Assembly: GCF_036075115.1 (NCBI RefSeq)
Contig: NZ_CP107958.1
Location: 3,348,001-3,412,000 of the forward strand
Length of the DNA: 64,000 bases
Reading direction: 5' to 3'
Source of the DNA: Streptomyces sp. NBC_00377
Lineage (GTDB): Bacteria; Actinomycetota; Actinomycetes; Streptomycetales; Streptomycetaceae
Below the pieces are notes generated by a model that ran no database searches, was not told the DNA's origin, and was given only the letters and a program-made list of their open reading frames with translations. Below, piece by piece: positions 29,482-39,107 of this stretch. The first letter of the stretch is position 1, and each line of letters opens with the position of its first letter. Position numbers and translations under genes: made by a program.

Positions 29482-30462
29482 CTAGGACAGCCGTACGCGC
29501 GGGTCGATGAAGGCGTAACAGGCGTCGACGACGATGTTGCACAGCAGGATCACCGCGGCGGCGAAGAGCATCACGCCCAGCAGCAGCGGCAGGTCGCTGA
29601 ACTGCACGGACTCCACGGCGAGATGCCCGAGTCCGGGCAGTCCGAAGGTGTACTCGGTGATGATGGCGCCGCCGAGCATCGAGGAGAGGTCGATGCCGAG
29701 GATCGTGACGATCGGGATGAGGGAGCCGCGCCAGGCGTACCGGAAGAAGACGTACCGTCGGCTCATCCCCTTGGCGCGGGCGGTGCGGATGTGCTCCTCC
29801 TGGAGCTGTTCGATCATGGAGGAGCGCGCCATACGGGTGTACTGCGCCGCGAAGATCGTGGACAGCACGACCCAGGGGATCATCAGCCCGGAGAACCAGG
29901 CGACGGGGTCCTGGGTGAGTTCGGTGTACCGGGGTTCGTCGAAGAGGTGGGTCTGGTACACCAGCACGGCGAGGGCGAGCGGTCCCAGGAAGTAGATCTG
30001 CATCGAACTGAGCACCATGGAGCCCGCGGTGAACGACTTGTCGATGAGCGTGCCGCGGCGCCAGGCGGCCAGCATGCCGGTGCCGAGTCCGACGAACAGG
30101 AAGACGACGGTGGCGCCCAGCGCGAGGGAGACGGTGAGCGGCAGCCGGTCCATCAGGGTCGACCAGACCTGCTCGTTGGTGTGGTACGAGTAGCCGAAAC
30201 AGGGGGCGGGGCAGGGGCCCTGGGCGAAGTCGCTGCGGCCCGCGATCAGCCCGTGCAGAAAGATCCAGAACTGCTCGGGGATCGACTTGTCGATGCCGAG
30301 CGTGCGATGGATGTTCTCCAGCGCGTCGGGGGTGCACGTCTTGCCGCACATCAGCAGCGCCGGGTCCCGGGGCATGCCGAAGAACAGCAGGAAGGCGACG
30401 ACGGTCAGCAGGATCAGGATGACCAGCGAGCCGAGGGTCCGGCGAAGAAGGAAGCGCAGCAT
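29482..30462 (-). CDS. bldKC: BldKC-type oligopeptide importer permease
   Basis: 326 aa, the same length as the plus-strand copy. N-terminus MLRFLLRRTLGSLVILILLT; EAA loop HIRTARAKGMSRRYVFFRYAWR; C-terminus ACYAFIDPRVRLS. Four external cysteines (CGKTC and CPAPC) are placed as in the other copy. It lies 123 nt after the binding-protein gene, a gap that contains a stem-loop. Confidence 0.87.
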   Translation of the reverse strand: MLRFLLRRTLGSLVILILLTVVAFLLFFGMPRDPALLMCGKTCTPDALENIHRTLGIDKSIPEQFWIFLHGLIAGRSDFAQGPCPAPCFGYSYHTNEQVWSTLMDRLPLTVSLALGATVVFLFVGLGTGMLAAWRRGTLIDKSFTAGSMVLSSMQIYFLGPLALAVLVYQTHLFDEPRYTELTQDPVAWFSGLMIPWVVLSTIFAAQYTRMARSSMIEQLQEEHIRTARAKGMSRRYVFFRYAWRGSLIPIVTILGIDLSSMLGGAIITEYTFGLPGLGHLAVESVQFSDLPLLLGVMLFAAAVILLCNIVVDACYAFIDPRVRLS

Positions 30463-30525
30463 CTCAGTGGCAGCTTTCGGGCTCGTAAGGCCGGCTCAAA
30501 GGGCCGTCTCGAAGGGCCGTGCGGG

Positions 30526-30565
30526 CCGGTGCGCCCCGTCGCGGAAGGGGGACGGGACGCACCGG
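30526..30565 (-). promoter_or_regulatory. Intercistronic stem-loop after the BldKB-type gene
   Basis: A 15-bp stem (30526-30540 with 30551-30565) with one G-U or mismatch position and a 10-nt loop, beginning 20 nt after the lipoprotein stop. It occupies the same place as the stem at 17245-17274 in the plus-strand operon although the sequences differ, which suggests a conserved mRNA-balancing function. Confidence 0.6.
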
Positions 30566-30585
30566 GCGCCGCGCTCAGGACGGGG

Positions 30586-32391
30586 CTACTTCACGAACAG
30601 CCTGCGCGGGTCGATGCCACCGATGACGTCGTCGTACACGAGGCCGCCGATCTTCGAACCGGCGATCTGGGTCTGCTTGTAGTACGCCGTCGGGATGTTG
30701 GAGACGACGTCCTTCACGATGTACTCGTTGATCTTGTTCCAGGCCTCGGCGGCCTTGACCGGGTCGGTGATGGTGCTCGCCTCGTCGATGTCGGCGTTGA
30801 CCTTCGGGTCGTTGATGTGCGAGTAGTTCGCGGCGCCGTCCTGGATCTGGCGTCCGTCGTAGAGCGGCGGGATGACGGTCGAGGAACTCGGCCAGTCGGC
30901 GCCCCACGCGGTGTGGTAGATGTCGAAGTTGTTGCTGACCTTGCCGACCTGGTCGTAGTACGTCTCCGCCGGGATCTCCTGGCGCTGGACGTCGAAGCCG
31001 GCCTTCTCCAGACCGGCCGCCATGGCGGTGGAGTACTGCTGGCCCTCGGGGGTGTTGATGTAGCCGAAGGTCAGCTTCAGACCGACCTTGCCGGCCTTCT
31101 CCAGGAGCTCCTTGGCCTTGGCCGGGTCACCGGCCGGCTTCTTCTTCTTGCCGAACGGGTCGAAGTTCGGGTTGTAGCCGGAGACGGTCGGACTGATCAG
31201 ACCGCCGGCGACCTCGCGGGCAGCCGTGCCGCCGAAGGCGCGCACGAACGGGGTGATCGGCAGGGCGTAGGCGATGGCCTCACGGACCCTCTTGTCCTGC
31301 ATCTCCTTCTGCGACATGTTGATGTCGATCTGGCCCACGTAGGGCTGGTAGCCGGAGACGGTACGGGACTTCAGCTTCGCGTCGGCGAGGATCTTGGACA
31401 GGTTCCCCGCGTCGACCTCGTTGTTGAAGCTGACCGCGGTGGCGTTGGCCCCCGAGTCGTCGAGGATGGCCTTGGTCGAGTCCTCGAACTGCTTGTTGAA
31501 CGCGAAGTTGAACCGGTCGATGTACTGGTGCCGGATCGGGTCGGTCTTCGCGTCCCAGTTGGTGTTCTTCACCAGGACCATCGACTTGCCGGACTTGAAG
31601 TCCTGGATCTTGTACGGGCCCGACGTCATCGGGGCCTTGTCGTACTTCTCCTTGGTGTCCTTCTTCTGCGAGACGAGCGAGTAGCCGGCCATGGCCAGCG
31701 CGTACGGCAGATCCGGCTTGGGCTTCTTGAACTTGAAGACGACCGTCTTCGCGTCCGGCGTCTCCAGGACGGTGTCCGGCAGGTGCTTGCCGCCGTACGG
31801 GCCGCCCTTCAGCAGGTCGCGGTATGCCGTGCCCGGTGTGTCGGCGAGCCACTGCTGGATGAAGGTCGGGCCGTTGGCGACGAACGGCGCGAACAGCCGC
31901 TCGAAGGTGTGACGCACGTCGGTGGCGGTGATCGCGGAGCCGTCGGCCCACTTGACCCCGTCCTTCAGCGTGTACTTCCAGGTCTTGCCGCCGTCGGTGG
32001 TGGTTCCGCTGTCGGTGGCCAGGTCGCCGACGACCTCGTGCTTCTTGCCGTCCTCGCCGGTCGCCTTGTAGCCGGTCAGACCGCGGTGGATGAGCTGCGA
32101 CAGCGCCATCTCGTCGGAGACGTAGATCTGTGCGGGGTCGAGATGCGCGTAGCTGTCTCTCTGGAGAACGGAGACCGCGCCTCCGGGCTTCGCTCCGGGG
32201 ACCTCGGCGGCCGGGCCGGTCGAGGCCTTCGCGTCGCCGAAGTCGATGGAGGACTGCTGCCGTTGGGCGTTTTTCTTGTCGTCCTTGTTGCTGCCTTCCT
32301 TGCTGCCGCCCTCGCTGCAACCGGAGAGCACGAGCGCTCCCGCAGCGGCCAGCGAGAGCGCGGCGTACGCGCGGCGTCCACCCATACCCAT
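30586..32391 (-). CDS. bldKB: BldKB-type peptide-binding lipoprotein
   Basis: 601 aa from the ATG at 32391 (MGMGGRRAYAALSLAAAG). It has a Sec lipoprotein signal with lipobox VLSGC, then a charged linker (SEGGSKEGSNKDDKKN). Family-5 solute-binding segments include HLDPAQIYVSDEM, YTLKDGVKWADGSAITATDVRHTFERLF and FDIYHTAWGADWPSSSTV. BldKB binds an extracellular oligopeptide needed for aerial growth in S. coelicolor (known for the family). An alternative start 15 bases further upstream is possible. Similar across its length to the Tat-type copy at 15466-17226. Confidence 0.87.
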   Translation of the reverse strand: MGMGGRRAYAALSLAAAGALVLSGCSEGGSKEGSNKDDKKNAQRQQSSIDFGDAKASTGPAAEVPGAKPGGAVSVLQRDSYAHLDPAQIYVSDEMALSQLIHRGLTGYKATGEDGKKHEVVGDLATDSGTTTDGGKTWKYTLKDGVKWADGSAITATDVRHTFERLFAPFVANGPTFIQQWLADTPGTAYRDLLKGGPYGGKHLPDTVLETPDAKTVVFKFKKPKPDLPYALAMAGYSLVSQKKDTKEKYDKAPMTSGPYKIQDFKSGKSMVLVKNTNWDAKTDPIRHQYIDRFNFAFNKQFEDSTKAILDDSGANATAVSFNNEVDAGNLSKILADAKLKSRTVSGYQPYVGQIDINMSQKEMQDKRVREAIAYALPITPFVRAFGGTAAREVAGGLISPTVSGYNPNFDPFGKKKKPAGDPAKAKELLEKAGKVGLKLTFGYINTPEGQQYSTAMAAGLEKAGFDVQRQEIPAETYYDQVGKVSNNFDIYHTAWGADWPSSSTVIPPLYDGRQIQDGAANYSHINDPKVNADIDEASTITDPVKAAEAWNKINEYIVKDVVSNIPTAYYKQTQIAGSKIGGLVYDDVIGGIDPRRLFVK

Positions 32392-32456
32392 CACTCGTTT
32401 CCCACCCATCTCTGTGAGTCCAGCAGTCTGTGAGGCCAAAGAGCGTGATGTGCGGA

Positions 32457-33491
32457 TCAGCGCGCCGTCTTGGGGTCGAAGGCGTCCCTGACCGAGTCCC
32501 CGAGCAGGTTGAACGCCACGATGAAGATGATCATCGAGATGCCGGGGAAGAACATGTAGGTGATGTCGTTCTGCATCACGAGTTCGGTCGCCGCCTTGGA
32601 GAACATCTGCCCCCAGTCCGGCGTCGGTTCGACCAGTCCCACGCCGAGGAAGGACAGACCGGCCTCGGCGGTCACGAAGTTGGGCAGCATGTAGGTCGCC
32701 TGCACCAGGATCGGCGTGACCACGTTGGGCAGGATCTCCTTGCGGATGATCCGCCCCGGTGGAGCCCCGCTCACCTTCGCCGCCTCGATGAACTCCCGTT
32801 CCCGCAGGGCGAGACTGGTGCCGCGCAGGATGCGGCCGAGGCTCATCCAGCCGAGGAACCACTGCACCGAGATCAGCGCGACGACCCGGACGTAGACGGG
32901 CGTCTCGTCGCGCGGGCTGACGAACAGGGAGACCACGACCGGCATGCTCGCGATGAAGAACAGCTGGGCCGGGATGGCGAGCAGGAAGTCGATCACCCGG
33001 CTGATCAGGAAGTCCGTGCGGCCGCCGAGATAGCCGGCCGCCACACCGAGGACGATGCCGGTCAGCACGGTGGCGACGGTGACCGCGAGGGAGATGCCCA
33101 GGGAGTTGCGGATGCCGTAGAGCAGCTTGGTGAAGACGTCGTAGCCGTTGCCGGGTTCGAGGCCGAACCAGAACTCGCCGCTGATCCCGCCGTTGGGCTG
33201 CACCGGCACACCCGCGCTGTCGAACAACTCCGGGCGTTCGTCCGCGAACACGGTGTACGGGTTCTTGCCGTAGAGCTTCGCGATCAGCGGGGCGAGAACG
33301 CCGATCAGGAAGAAGAACAGCACGACGTAGGCCGAGATCACGCCCGTGCGGTCCCGCTTGAAGCGGAGCCACATGAGCTGACCGGGAGACCGGCCCACGG
33401 GCGCCTCGGCCTCGGTCGCCGCCGCCGGCTCACGGTCGCCGTCGACCACGACCGACGTACCGCCGCCCTCGATGTCGGTAGGACTTGTCAC
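32457..33491 (-). CDS. bldKA: BldKA-type oligopeptide importer permease
   Basis: 344 aa, GTG start at 33491. A ~50-residue polar N-terminus precedes FKRDRTGVISAYVVLFFF. The EAA loop is FIEAAKVSGAPPGRIIRKEILPN and the C-terminus is GDSVRDAFDPKTAR. First gene of the minus-strand BldK-type operon; a 22-codon ORF with a strong ribosome site lies 180 nt upstream. Confidence 0.87.
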   Translation of the reverse strand: MTSPTDIEGGGTSVVVDGDREPAAATEAEAPVGRSPGQLMWLRFKRDRTGVISAYVVLFFFLIGVLAPLIAKLYGKNPYTVFADERPELFDSAGVPVQPNGGISGEFWFGLEPGNGYDVFTKLLYGIRNSLGISLAVTVATVLTGIVLGVAAGYLGGRTDFLISRVIDFLLAIPAQLFFIASMPVVVSLFVSPRDETPVYVRVVALISVQWFLGWMSLGRILRGTSLALREREFIEAAKVSGAPPGRIIRKEILPNVVTPILVQATYMLPNFVTAEAGLSFLGVGLVEPTPDWGQMFSKAATELVMQNDITYMFFPGISMIIFIVAFNLLGDSVRDAFDPKTAR

Positions 33492-33670
33492 AGTTCGCCC
33501 ATTTCACTTCACGGGTGTGGGTGTGCCGAGCCGGCGGCGGGCGTGCGAAGTGCGCGCGGACGCCGGTCGGTTCATGAAGGGACGCCGGAGCGCGCCGGAC
33601 GGGCGGCACGGAAGAAGCCGCAGCCGGACGCGCGTAGCCGGACGGCCGCGGTCGGCGGCCGGACGCTAGG

Positions 33671-33739
33671 TCAGTGACACTCGCCGCGGGCGGGGGCGGG
33701 CAGACCGGCGAGGGACCGCTTGGGCCGCTTGAGTGGCAT
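33671..33739 (-). CDS. 22-codon small ORF upstream of bldKA, possible leader peptide
   Basis: ATG at 33739 is preceded by AAGGAGG and a 6-nt spacer, one of the best ribosome sites in the window. The product begins MPLKRPKRSLAG, is basic and proline-containing, and ends ARGECH before TGA at 33671. It has no signal peptide. It lies in the leader of the oligopeptide importer operon on the same strand, so it may be a regulatory leader or a peptide precursor. Function is not recognised. Confidence 0.5.
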   Translation of the reverse strand: MPLKRPKRSLAGLPAPARGECH

Positions 33740-34094
33740 GGGGATCCTCCTTGTGACTCCACGTGTTCACCGACAGGAGGGGGCGCTCGTCCGACCTCCG
33801 ACACCCCTGACGGAGGGTCAGACACCCCCTGGTGCTCGCGAGTCGGCGCTGTCCCCACAGCGCGAGACCCATTGACCCGAGCGTTACGCGGCTAACTATC
33901 TGGCATGCGTCAGGTGCCGACCACCGTCTTTAAATCTCAATTCAGTCACGGCTGAGGCCTAGATCTTCCAAAATCCGGACAAAGTCTCTGCCGCGAGAAG
34001 GCCGCGAAACGGACTTGTTACATGGCTATCGGGCGAGGATCACCGCATTACGGACAGCTGTCGCCGTCCGGGTCCCGGAAAACGGGTTGCGAAA
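33740..34094. promoter_or_regulatory. Intergenic region upstream of the bldK operon
   Basis: No gene is supported here. The stretch 33890-34030 is clearly richer in A+T than its surroundings (for example TTTAAATCTCAATTCAG) and should hold the operon promoter. I could not identify convincing -35 and -10 boxes by eye. Confidence 0.4.
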
Positions 34095-34130
34095 AGCCCG
34101 GGCGCCCCCACGAATGGGGACGCCCGGGCT
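34095..34130 (-). terminator. Intrinsic terminator of typA
   Basis: On the minus strand this is a 16-bp stem (34130-34115 with 34110-34095, one G-U pair) capped by a TTCG loop and followed by four T residues (34095-34092 region). It lies about 35 nt after the typA stop. One of the clearest terminators in the window. Confidence 0.88.
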
Positions 34131-34164
34131 CCGGAGTGCGCTGCGGTGGCGAACTACCCGCGGA

Positions 34165-36072
34165 TCAGCCGTGCTTGGCGCGGCTGGCGGTACGGGCGCG
34201 GTCGCGCTGGTCGAGCACGACCTTGCGGATGCGAACCGCTTCCGGGGTCACCTCGACGCACTCGTCGTCGCGGCAGAACTCCAGCGACTGCTCGAGCGAC
34301 AGCTTGCGCGGCGGCACGATCGCCTCGAACGAGTCGGCCGACGACGACCGCATGTTCGTGAGCTTCTTCTCCTTGGTGATGTTCACGTCCATGTCGTCGG
34401 AGCGCGAGTTCTCGCCGACGATCATGCCCTCGTACACCTCGGTGCCGGGGTCGGTGAACAGCACACCGCGCTCCTGGAGGTTCGTCATCGCGAACGCGGT
34501 GACGGCGCCCGAGCGGTCGGCGACCAGCGAGCCGTTGTTACGGGTCGTCAGCGTGCCGAACCACGGCTCGTGGCCCTCGTGGATGGAGTGGGCGATACCC
34601 GTACCGCGCGTACCGGTCAGGAACTCGGTACGGAAGCCGATGAGACCGCGCGAGGGCACGACGAACTCCATGCGGACCCAGCCCGAGCCGTGGTTGGACA
34701 TGTTGTCCATCCGGCCCTTGCGGACACCCATGAGCTGCGTGACCGCGCCCATGTGCTCCTCGGGCACGTCGATCGTCATGCGCTCGACGGGCTCGTAGAC
34801 CTTGCCGTCGACGTCCTTCGTGACGACCTGCGGCTTGCCGATGGTCAGCTCGAAGCCCTCACGGCGCATCTGCTCGACCAGGATGGCCAGCGCCAGCTCG
34901 CCGCGGCCCTGCACCTCCCAGGCGTCGGGACGCTCGGTGTCCAGGACGCGCAGCGAGACGTTACCGACCAGCTCACGGTCGAGGCGGTCCTTGACCTGAC
35001 GGGCCGTGACCTTGCGGTCCTTGACCGCGGCCTTGTTCTCCGCGCCCTTGCCGGTGCCACCGCGGCCGACCAGCGGCGAGGTGTTGGTGCCGATGGTCAT
35101 GGAGATGGCCGGCTCGTCGACCGTGATGAGCGGCAGCGCGATCGGGTTCTCCGGGTCGGCGAGGGTCTCGCCGATCATGATCTCCGGGATACCGGCGACG
35201 GCACAGATGTCACCGGGGCCGGCCTTCTCGGCGGGCTTGCGGGTGAGCGCCTCGGTCATCAGCAGCTCGGTGATGCGCACGTTGGACATCGTGCCGTCGC
35301 GCCTGATCCACGTGACCGTCTGGCCCTTGCGCAGCTCGCCCTGCTCGACGCGGAGCAGCGCGATACGGCCGAGGAAGTTGTCGGCGTCCAGGTTGGTGAC
35401 GTGCGCCTGGAGCGGGGCCTCCACGTCGTACTCGGGGGCCGGGACGTGGGACAGGATCGTGGAGAAGAACGGCTCCAGGCTGTCGCTGTCGGCCGGGACC
35501 GTGCCGTCCTCCGGCTTGGTCAGCGAGGCGACGCCGTCACGCGCACAGGCGTAGACGATCGGGAACTCGATCTGGTCCTCGTCGGCGTCGAGGTCGAGGA
35601 AGAGGTCGTACGCCTCGTTCACGACCTCGTCGATGCGCGAGTCCGGGCGGTCCGTCTTGTTGATGCACAGGATGACGGGCAGGCGGGCCTGGAGCGCCTT
35701 GCGCAGCACGAAGCGGGTCTGCGGCAGCGGGCCCTCGGAGGCGTCCACCAGCAGCACGACGGCGTCGACCATCGACAGGCCGCGCTCCACCTCGCCGCCG
35801 AAGTCGGCGTGACCGGGGGTGTCGATGATGTTGATGGTGATGACGTCCCCCCCGTCCTTGGGGTGGTACTTCACCGCCGTGTTCTTGGCGAGGATCGTGA
35901 TGCCCTTCTCACGCTCCAGGTCGTTCGAGTCCATCATGCGGTCGTCGAGCGACTCGGCGGCGTGCGCGGCGAAGGCGCCGGCCTGCTTGAGCATGGCGTC
36001 GACCAGAGTCGTCTTGCCGTGGTCGACGTGGGCGACGATGGCTACGTTGCGAATGTCGTGGCGCGTGGCCAT
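34165..36072 (-). CDS. typA: TypA/BipA family ribosome-associated GTPase
   Basis: 635 aa. Translational GTPase motifs: G1 AHVDHGKTT (residues ~14-22), G3 DTPGHADF, G4 NKTDRPD. EF-G-like domains II, III and V follow, then the BipA-specific C-terminal domain ([26 protein letters not shown] is characteristic). It binds the ribosome and assists subunit assembly or stress and cold adaptation in other bacteria. Monocistronic by the look of its terminator and the 163-bp upstream gap. GGGAG precedes the ATG. Confidence 0.95.
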   Translation of the reverse strand: MATRHDIRNVAIVAHVDHGKTTLVDAMLKQAGAFAAHAAESLDDRMMDSNDLEREKGITILAKNTAVKYHPKDGGDVITINIIDTPGHADFGGEVERGLSMVDAVVLLVDASEGPLPQTRFVLRKALQARLPVILCINKTDRPDSRIDEVVNEAYDLFLDLDADEDQIEFPIVYACARDGVASLTKPEDGTVPADSDSLEPFFSTILSHVPAPEYDVEAPLQAHVTNLDADNFLGRIALLRVEQGELRKGQTVTWIRRDGTMSNVRITELLMTEALTRKPAEKAGPGDICAVAGIPEIMIGETLADPENPIALPLITVDEPAISMTIGTNTSPLVGRGGTGKGAENKAAVKDRKVTARQVKDRLDRELVGNVSLRVLDTERPDAWEVQGRGELALAILVEQMRREGFELTIGKPQVVTKDVDGKVYEPVERMTIDVPEEHMGAVTQLMGVRKGRMDNMSNHGSGWVRMEFVVPSRGLIGFRTEFLTGTRGTGIAHSIHEGHEPWFGTLTTRNNGSLVADRSGAVTAFAMTNLQERGVLFTDPGTEVYEGMIVGENSRSDDMDVNITKEKKLTNMRSSSADSFEAIVPPRKLSLEQSLEFCRDDECVEVTPEAVRIRKVVLDQRDRARTASRAKHG

Positions 36073-36235
36073 AAAGCGGCGTTCTCCCGGAGTGTGAGGG
36101 CGACCCTGCTGCGTACGTCTGTGTTACGCGGGCCCTGCCGGGCTTTGACACGCCACGGCCTCACCCCATGGTACGTGGCCCGGCGGGGGACGGCCTCCGC
36201 AGGGCCACCCGGCTCACTTCGCACGCACCCCGCGC

Positions 36236-38479
36236 TCAGTTTCCGGACGGGCTCGCGGAGGCCTTCGCACCCTTCTCCGAGCCCTTCTTCAGGAAGCCGA
36301 TGTCCTGGTAGACGGGGGTCTGGAAGCCGAAGGCGCCCGCGTTGACCACCGTCTTCCGTACGGCCGTGAGCTGAGGGCGCTGATAGAGAGGAATCGATCC
36401 GGCAGCCGCCCAGATCCGGGAGTCGGCCTTGCGGATCAGGGACCGCTGCTCGTCCTTGTCGAGGGTCGAGGCCGCCTGTTCGAACAACTGATCGACCTGA
36501 TCGGTGCCGATCCGGGTGTAGTTCTGCTCGACGCTCAGCGAGCCGTCGGCGGCCGGCACCGGCTTCGCGTAGATCGGCCGGGCGTCGGTGGCGGGGAAGG
36601 CGGACGCCGGCCACGAGTACAGGGCCAGGTCGTACTCACCGGAGGCGACGTGGTCCTTGAAGTAGCTCTCGTCCGGGACCTTGGTGATGTCCGTGCCGAT
36701 ACCGACCTTCGCCAGCATCCTGGTGATCCGCTCGGCGACCGCGGCCAGGGGTTCGGACCCGGGACCGGAGGGCAGCACGAACCGCAGGGTGAGCGCCTTG
36801 CCGTCCTTCGCCAGCGCCTTGGCCGGGACGCCGACCGGTGCGGCGGTGCCCTTCGGGGCGGCCGTGCCCTTCGGGGCGTAGGCGCCGGCGGCCCCGCCCC
36901 GGCTGATCTGCTGGTACTGCTTGCCCTCCTGGGCGAGCTGCTGTCCGTCGCCGCTCCTGCGCGCGTTATCGCCCCGCGCGGCCTGCCGCCTCTCCTCGCG
37001 GCTCACACCGGCGGGCGCCTTGTCGTCCTCGCCGACGACGTACGTGCCGTCGTCGTCCGAGGAGTCCTCGTCCTTGCCGGCCTTCTTCCCCGCCGATCCG
37101 GCCGCCTTCTCGCCCTTCTCCTGCTTCTTGACCGGACCCCCGGGCACCCATCCGGCGTCGGCGAGCAGCGCCTGCGCCTCGGCGGTGTCCTGGCCGCCCA
37201 GCGCCCCGCTGTTGTCGGCGTACGCGTCCTGCCCGGCCAGCGCCAGGTGGCTGCCCACGGGCTCCGCGGGCAGCCCCAGCGGCTTCAGCACCACCTTGGC
37301 CAGTTCCCTGCGGTCCAGCGCCCGGGCGACCGCCCGGCGCACGCGCTCGTCCGCCAGCGGCCCGTCGGCGCCGTTCAGGGCGAGCTGGGTGTACGCCGGC
37401 TCCAGCGATCTGCGCACCTCGAACGCGCGCAGCGCCTTCTGCTGCCGTTCCCACTTGGCGACGGCCTTGCGCAGCTCGGCGCGGGCCTCGACCTCGTCCT
37501 CGGCCGTGTCCTCGTCCGAGCCGTGGGCGAGGGCCCAGGAACGCAGCTCCTTGGCGGCGGTGCGCCCGGAGCCGGGACCGGCGAGCGGCCCGGCCGTGCC
37601 GTTCGCGGCGCCGTCGACGCGCTGTGCGGCGGCCGGGTCGATCTCGGCCAGATCGATCTTCCCGGCGGCCAGTGCGGACGCCCGCTCGGTCCTCGGGACC
37701 GCCGTCAGGACGATCTCGGAGAGCTTGGCCGGCCGGCCCCACCAGCGTGTGTTGCGGGCAAGACGCACCTCGTGGTTCTTGCGGTCGACCTTCTTCACCA
37801 CGAACGGCCCGGCGGTCACGTTCAGCTTGCGGCGCGCCCCGTCGTTGAAGGCGTCGGGCGTGCCCATGACGTCCTTCGGGTACAGCGGCGAGAACAGCGA
37901 CCGCCAGTCGGCGTACGTCCGCTTGAAGGTGACCCTGACTTCCAGGTCGTTGTCCCCGCGCTCGATCTTCTCGATGCGGTCGTAGCCGGCGTTGCGGGCC
38001 GTCCAGTAGGCGCTGTCCTTGCCCGACAGGGCACGCCACTGGGCGGCGAAGTCGGCGGCGCCGATCTCCCGGCCGTCGCTCCACACGGCCTGCTGGTCGA
38101 GTTTGTACAGGACGACCTGCTTGGGTTCGGTCTCGACGACCTTCGCGGACTCCAGGTAGTCGGCGTCGCGCTGCGGCCGCCCGCTCGCGTCGAGCCGGTA
38201 CATCGAGGGCAGCACGGCCTGGGCGACCCGGGTGGTCGTGGCGTCGGCGTCGGACTGGAAGGTGTTGAAGGTCTCCGGCACCGTGTCCACGGCCCAGCGC
38301 AGGGTGCCGCCCTCGGCGACCCGGGCGCGGGCGGCCGGGGCGATGTCCTGGCGGGCCAGGGGCTTGCCCGCCTCGTCCGCGGAGCCGCAGCCGGAGAGCA
38401 GGGGCACCGCGAGCGCGCCCGCGGTGAGGAAGGCGACCGAGCGCATGACCGCGCGCGGGCCGACGCCGTCGTGGGACAT
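36236..38479 (-). CDS. Orphan peptide-binding lipoprotein (SBP_bac_5) with low-complexity insertions
   Basis: 747 aa from the ATG at 38479, with GGAGG 8 nt upstream. The signal is Sec-type with lipobox LLSGC. Family-5 binding-protein segments flank two unusual insertions: an acidic stretch around residues 310-345 (SDEDTAEDEVEARAELRK) and a longer Lys/Gly/Asp/Ala-rich segment around 470-600 with an APKGTA repeat. It is therefore ~200 residues longer than typical homologues. No permease or ATPase genes adjoin it, so it may feed one of the nearby BldK-type importers (inference). Confidence 0.85.
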   Translation of the reverse strand: MSHDGVGPRAVMRSVAFLTAGALAVPLLSGCGSADEAGKPLARQDIAPAARARVAEGGTLRWAVDTVPETFNTFQSDADATTTRVAQAVLPSMYRLDASGRPQRDADYLESAKVVETEPKQVVLYKLDQQAVWSDGREIGAADFAAQWRALSGKDSAYWTARNAGYDRIEKIERGDNDLEVRVTFKRTYADWRSLFSPLYPKDVMGTPDAFNDGARRKLNVTAGPFVVKKVDRKNHEVRLARNTRWWGRPAKLSEIVLTAVPRTERASALAAGKIDLAEIDPAAAQRVDGAANGTAGPLAGPGSGRTAAKELRSWALAHGSDEDTAEDEVEARAELRKAVAKWERQQKALRAFEVRRSLEPAYTQLALNGADGPLADERVRRAVARALDRRELAKVVLKPLGLPAEPVGSHLALAGQDAYADNSGALGGQDTAEAQALLADAGWVPGGPVKKQEKGEKAAGSAGKKAGKDEDSSDDDGTYVVGEDDKAPAGVSREERRQAARGDNARRSGDGQQLAQEGKQYQQISRGGAAGAYAPKGTAAPKGTAAPVGVPAKALAKDGKALTLRFVLPSGPGSEPLAAVAERITRMLAKVGIGTDITKVPDESYFKDHVASGEYDLALYSWPASAFPATDARPIYAKPVPAADGSLSVEQNYTRIGTDQVDQLFEQAASTLDKDEQRSLIRKADSRIWAAAGSIPLYQRPQLTAVRKTVVNAGAFGFQTPVYQDIGFLKKGSEKGAKASASPSGN

Positions 38480-38798
38480 CTCTGCTACCTCCGGTGAGCC
38501 GCTGCCGCCGGTGACCCGGACACCCCTGGACACATGGACGCGAATGCGCCGACGCGGGTGCGTTTTGATCACGTTTGGCGGTATTTTGGAGTTGATCAGA
38601 TCTACTGCTCACTGAAGAGGAAAGGGTTCGCCTGCCGTGGGCGACACGGCGGCGGGGCCGGCCAAGGCCACTCGTGCGGAGCAACGCACCCGCCAATCGC
38701 TGCACACGCCTTCACATCCACCGGTGTGACGCGCAACACTCGCAGGCGCATGAACGTTGCCGTCCAGGGCCCAGCCCCCACGGAAGCGAGGACTTCTC
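38480..38798. promoter_or_regulatory. Divergent promoter region between the lipoprotein gene and the sdh-linked operon
   Basis: 319 bp without a convincing gene. TTGATCA occurs twice (38565-38571 and 38592-38598), 27 bp apart, in the A+T-rich part. These could be operator half-sites or parts of promoters; nothing firmer can be said. Confidence 0.4.
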
Positions 38799-39089
38799 AT
38801 GTCCGTGCACGACGACCTGACCACGGCCCAGCGCTGCCTCGACGACCTCTCCCGGTCCGTCGGCCGACTGGAGCAGCAGCTCGGCAGTTCCGGCCTGGAG
38901 ATGCGCCGGGTCCGTACCGACGCCGAACACCTGAGGGAGAGCGTCGCGCTGCTGCGCGATGCCGCCTCCCACCCCGGCTCGTCGCGCGGGCCCGAGCTCG
39001 TCACCATCCCCGACACCCCGTACGACGACTCCCTGTGGATCGACACGGACGACGAGGGACTCGGCGCCCGGGGCCGGCACGCCCCCTGA
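38799..39089 (+). CDS. Small coiled-coil-like protein upstream of sdhC
   Basis: 96 aa from the ATG at 38799, with GAGG 8 nt upstream. Residues ~5-50 show heptad-like hydrophobic spacing (LTTAQRCLDDLSRSVGRLEQQLG; DAEHLRESVALLRDAA). The C-terminal half is polar and acidic (DTPYDDSLWIDTDDEG). No membrane segment. It precedes sdhC by 18 nt and so is probably co-transcribed with the succinate dehydrogenase genes. No known function. Confidence 0.7.
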   Translation: MSVHDDLTTAQRCLDDLSRSVGRLEQQLGSSGLEMRRVRTDAEHLRESVALLRDAASHPGSSRGPELVTIPDTPYDDSLWIDTDDEGLGARGRHAP

Positions 39090-39107
39090 CCCGACCGGAG
39101 TCCTGAG

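Noticed and set aside
29101..32433. 1110-codon plus-strand frame across three importer genes
   Set aside because: It crosses gene boundaries of a well-supported minus-strand operon and has no domain.
32392..33372. Upstream extension of the BldKB-type frame through the BldKA-type gene
   Set aside because: The lipoprotein signal starts at 32391; the upstream residues are a shadow of the permease gene.
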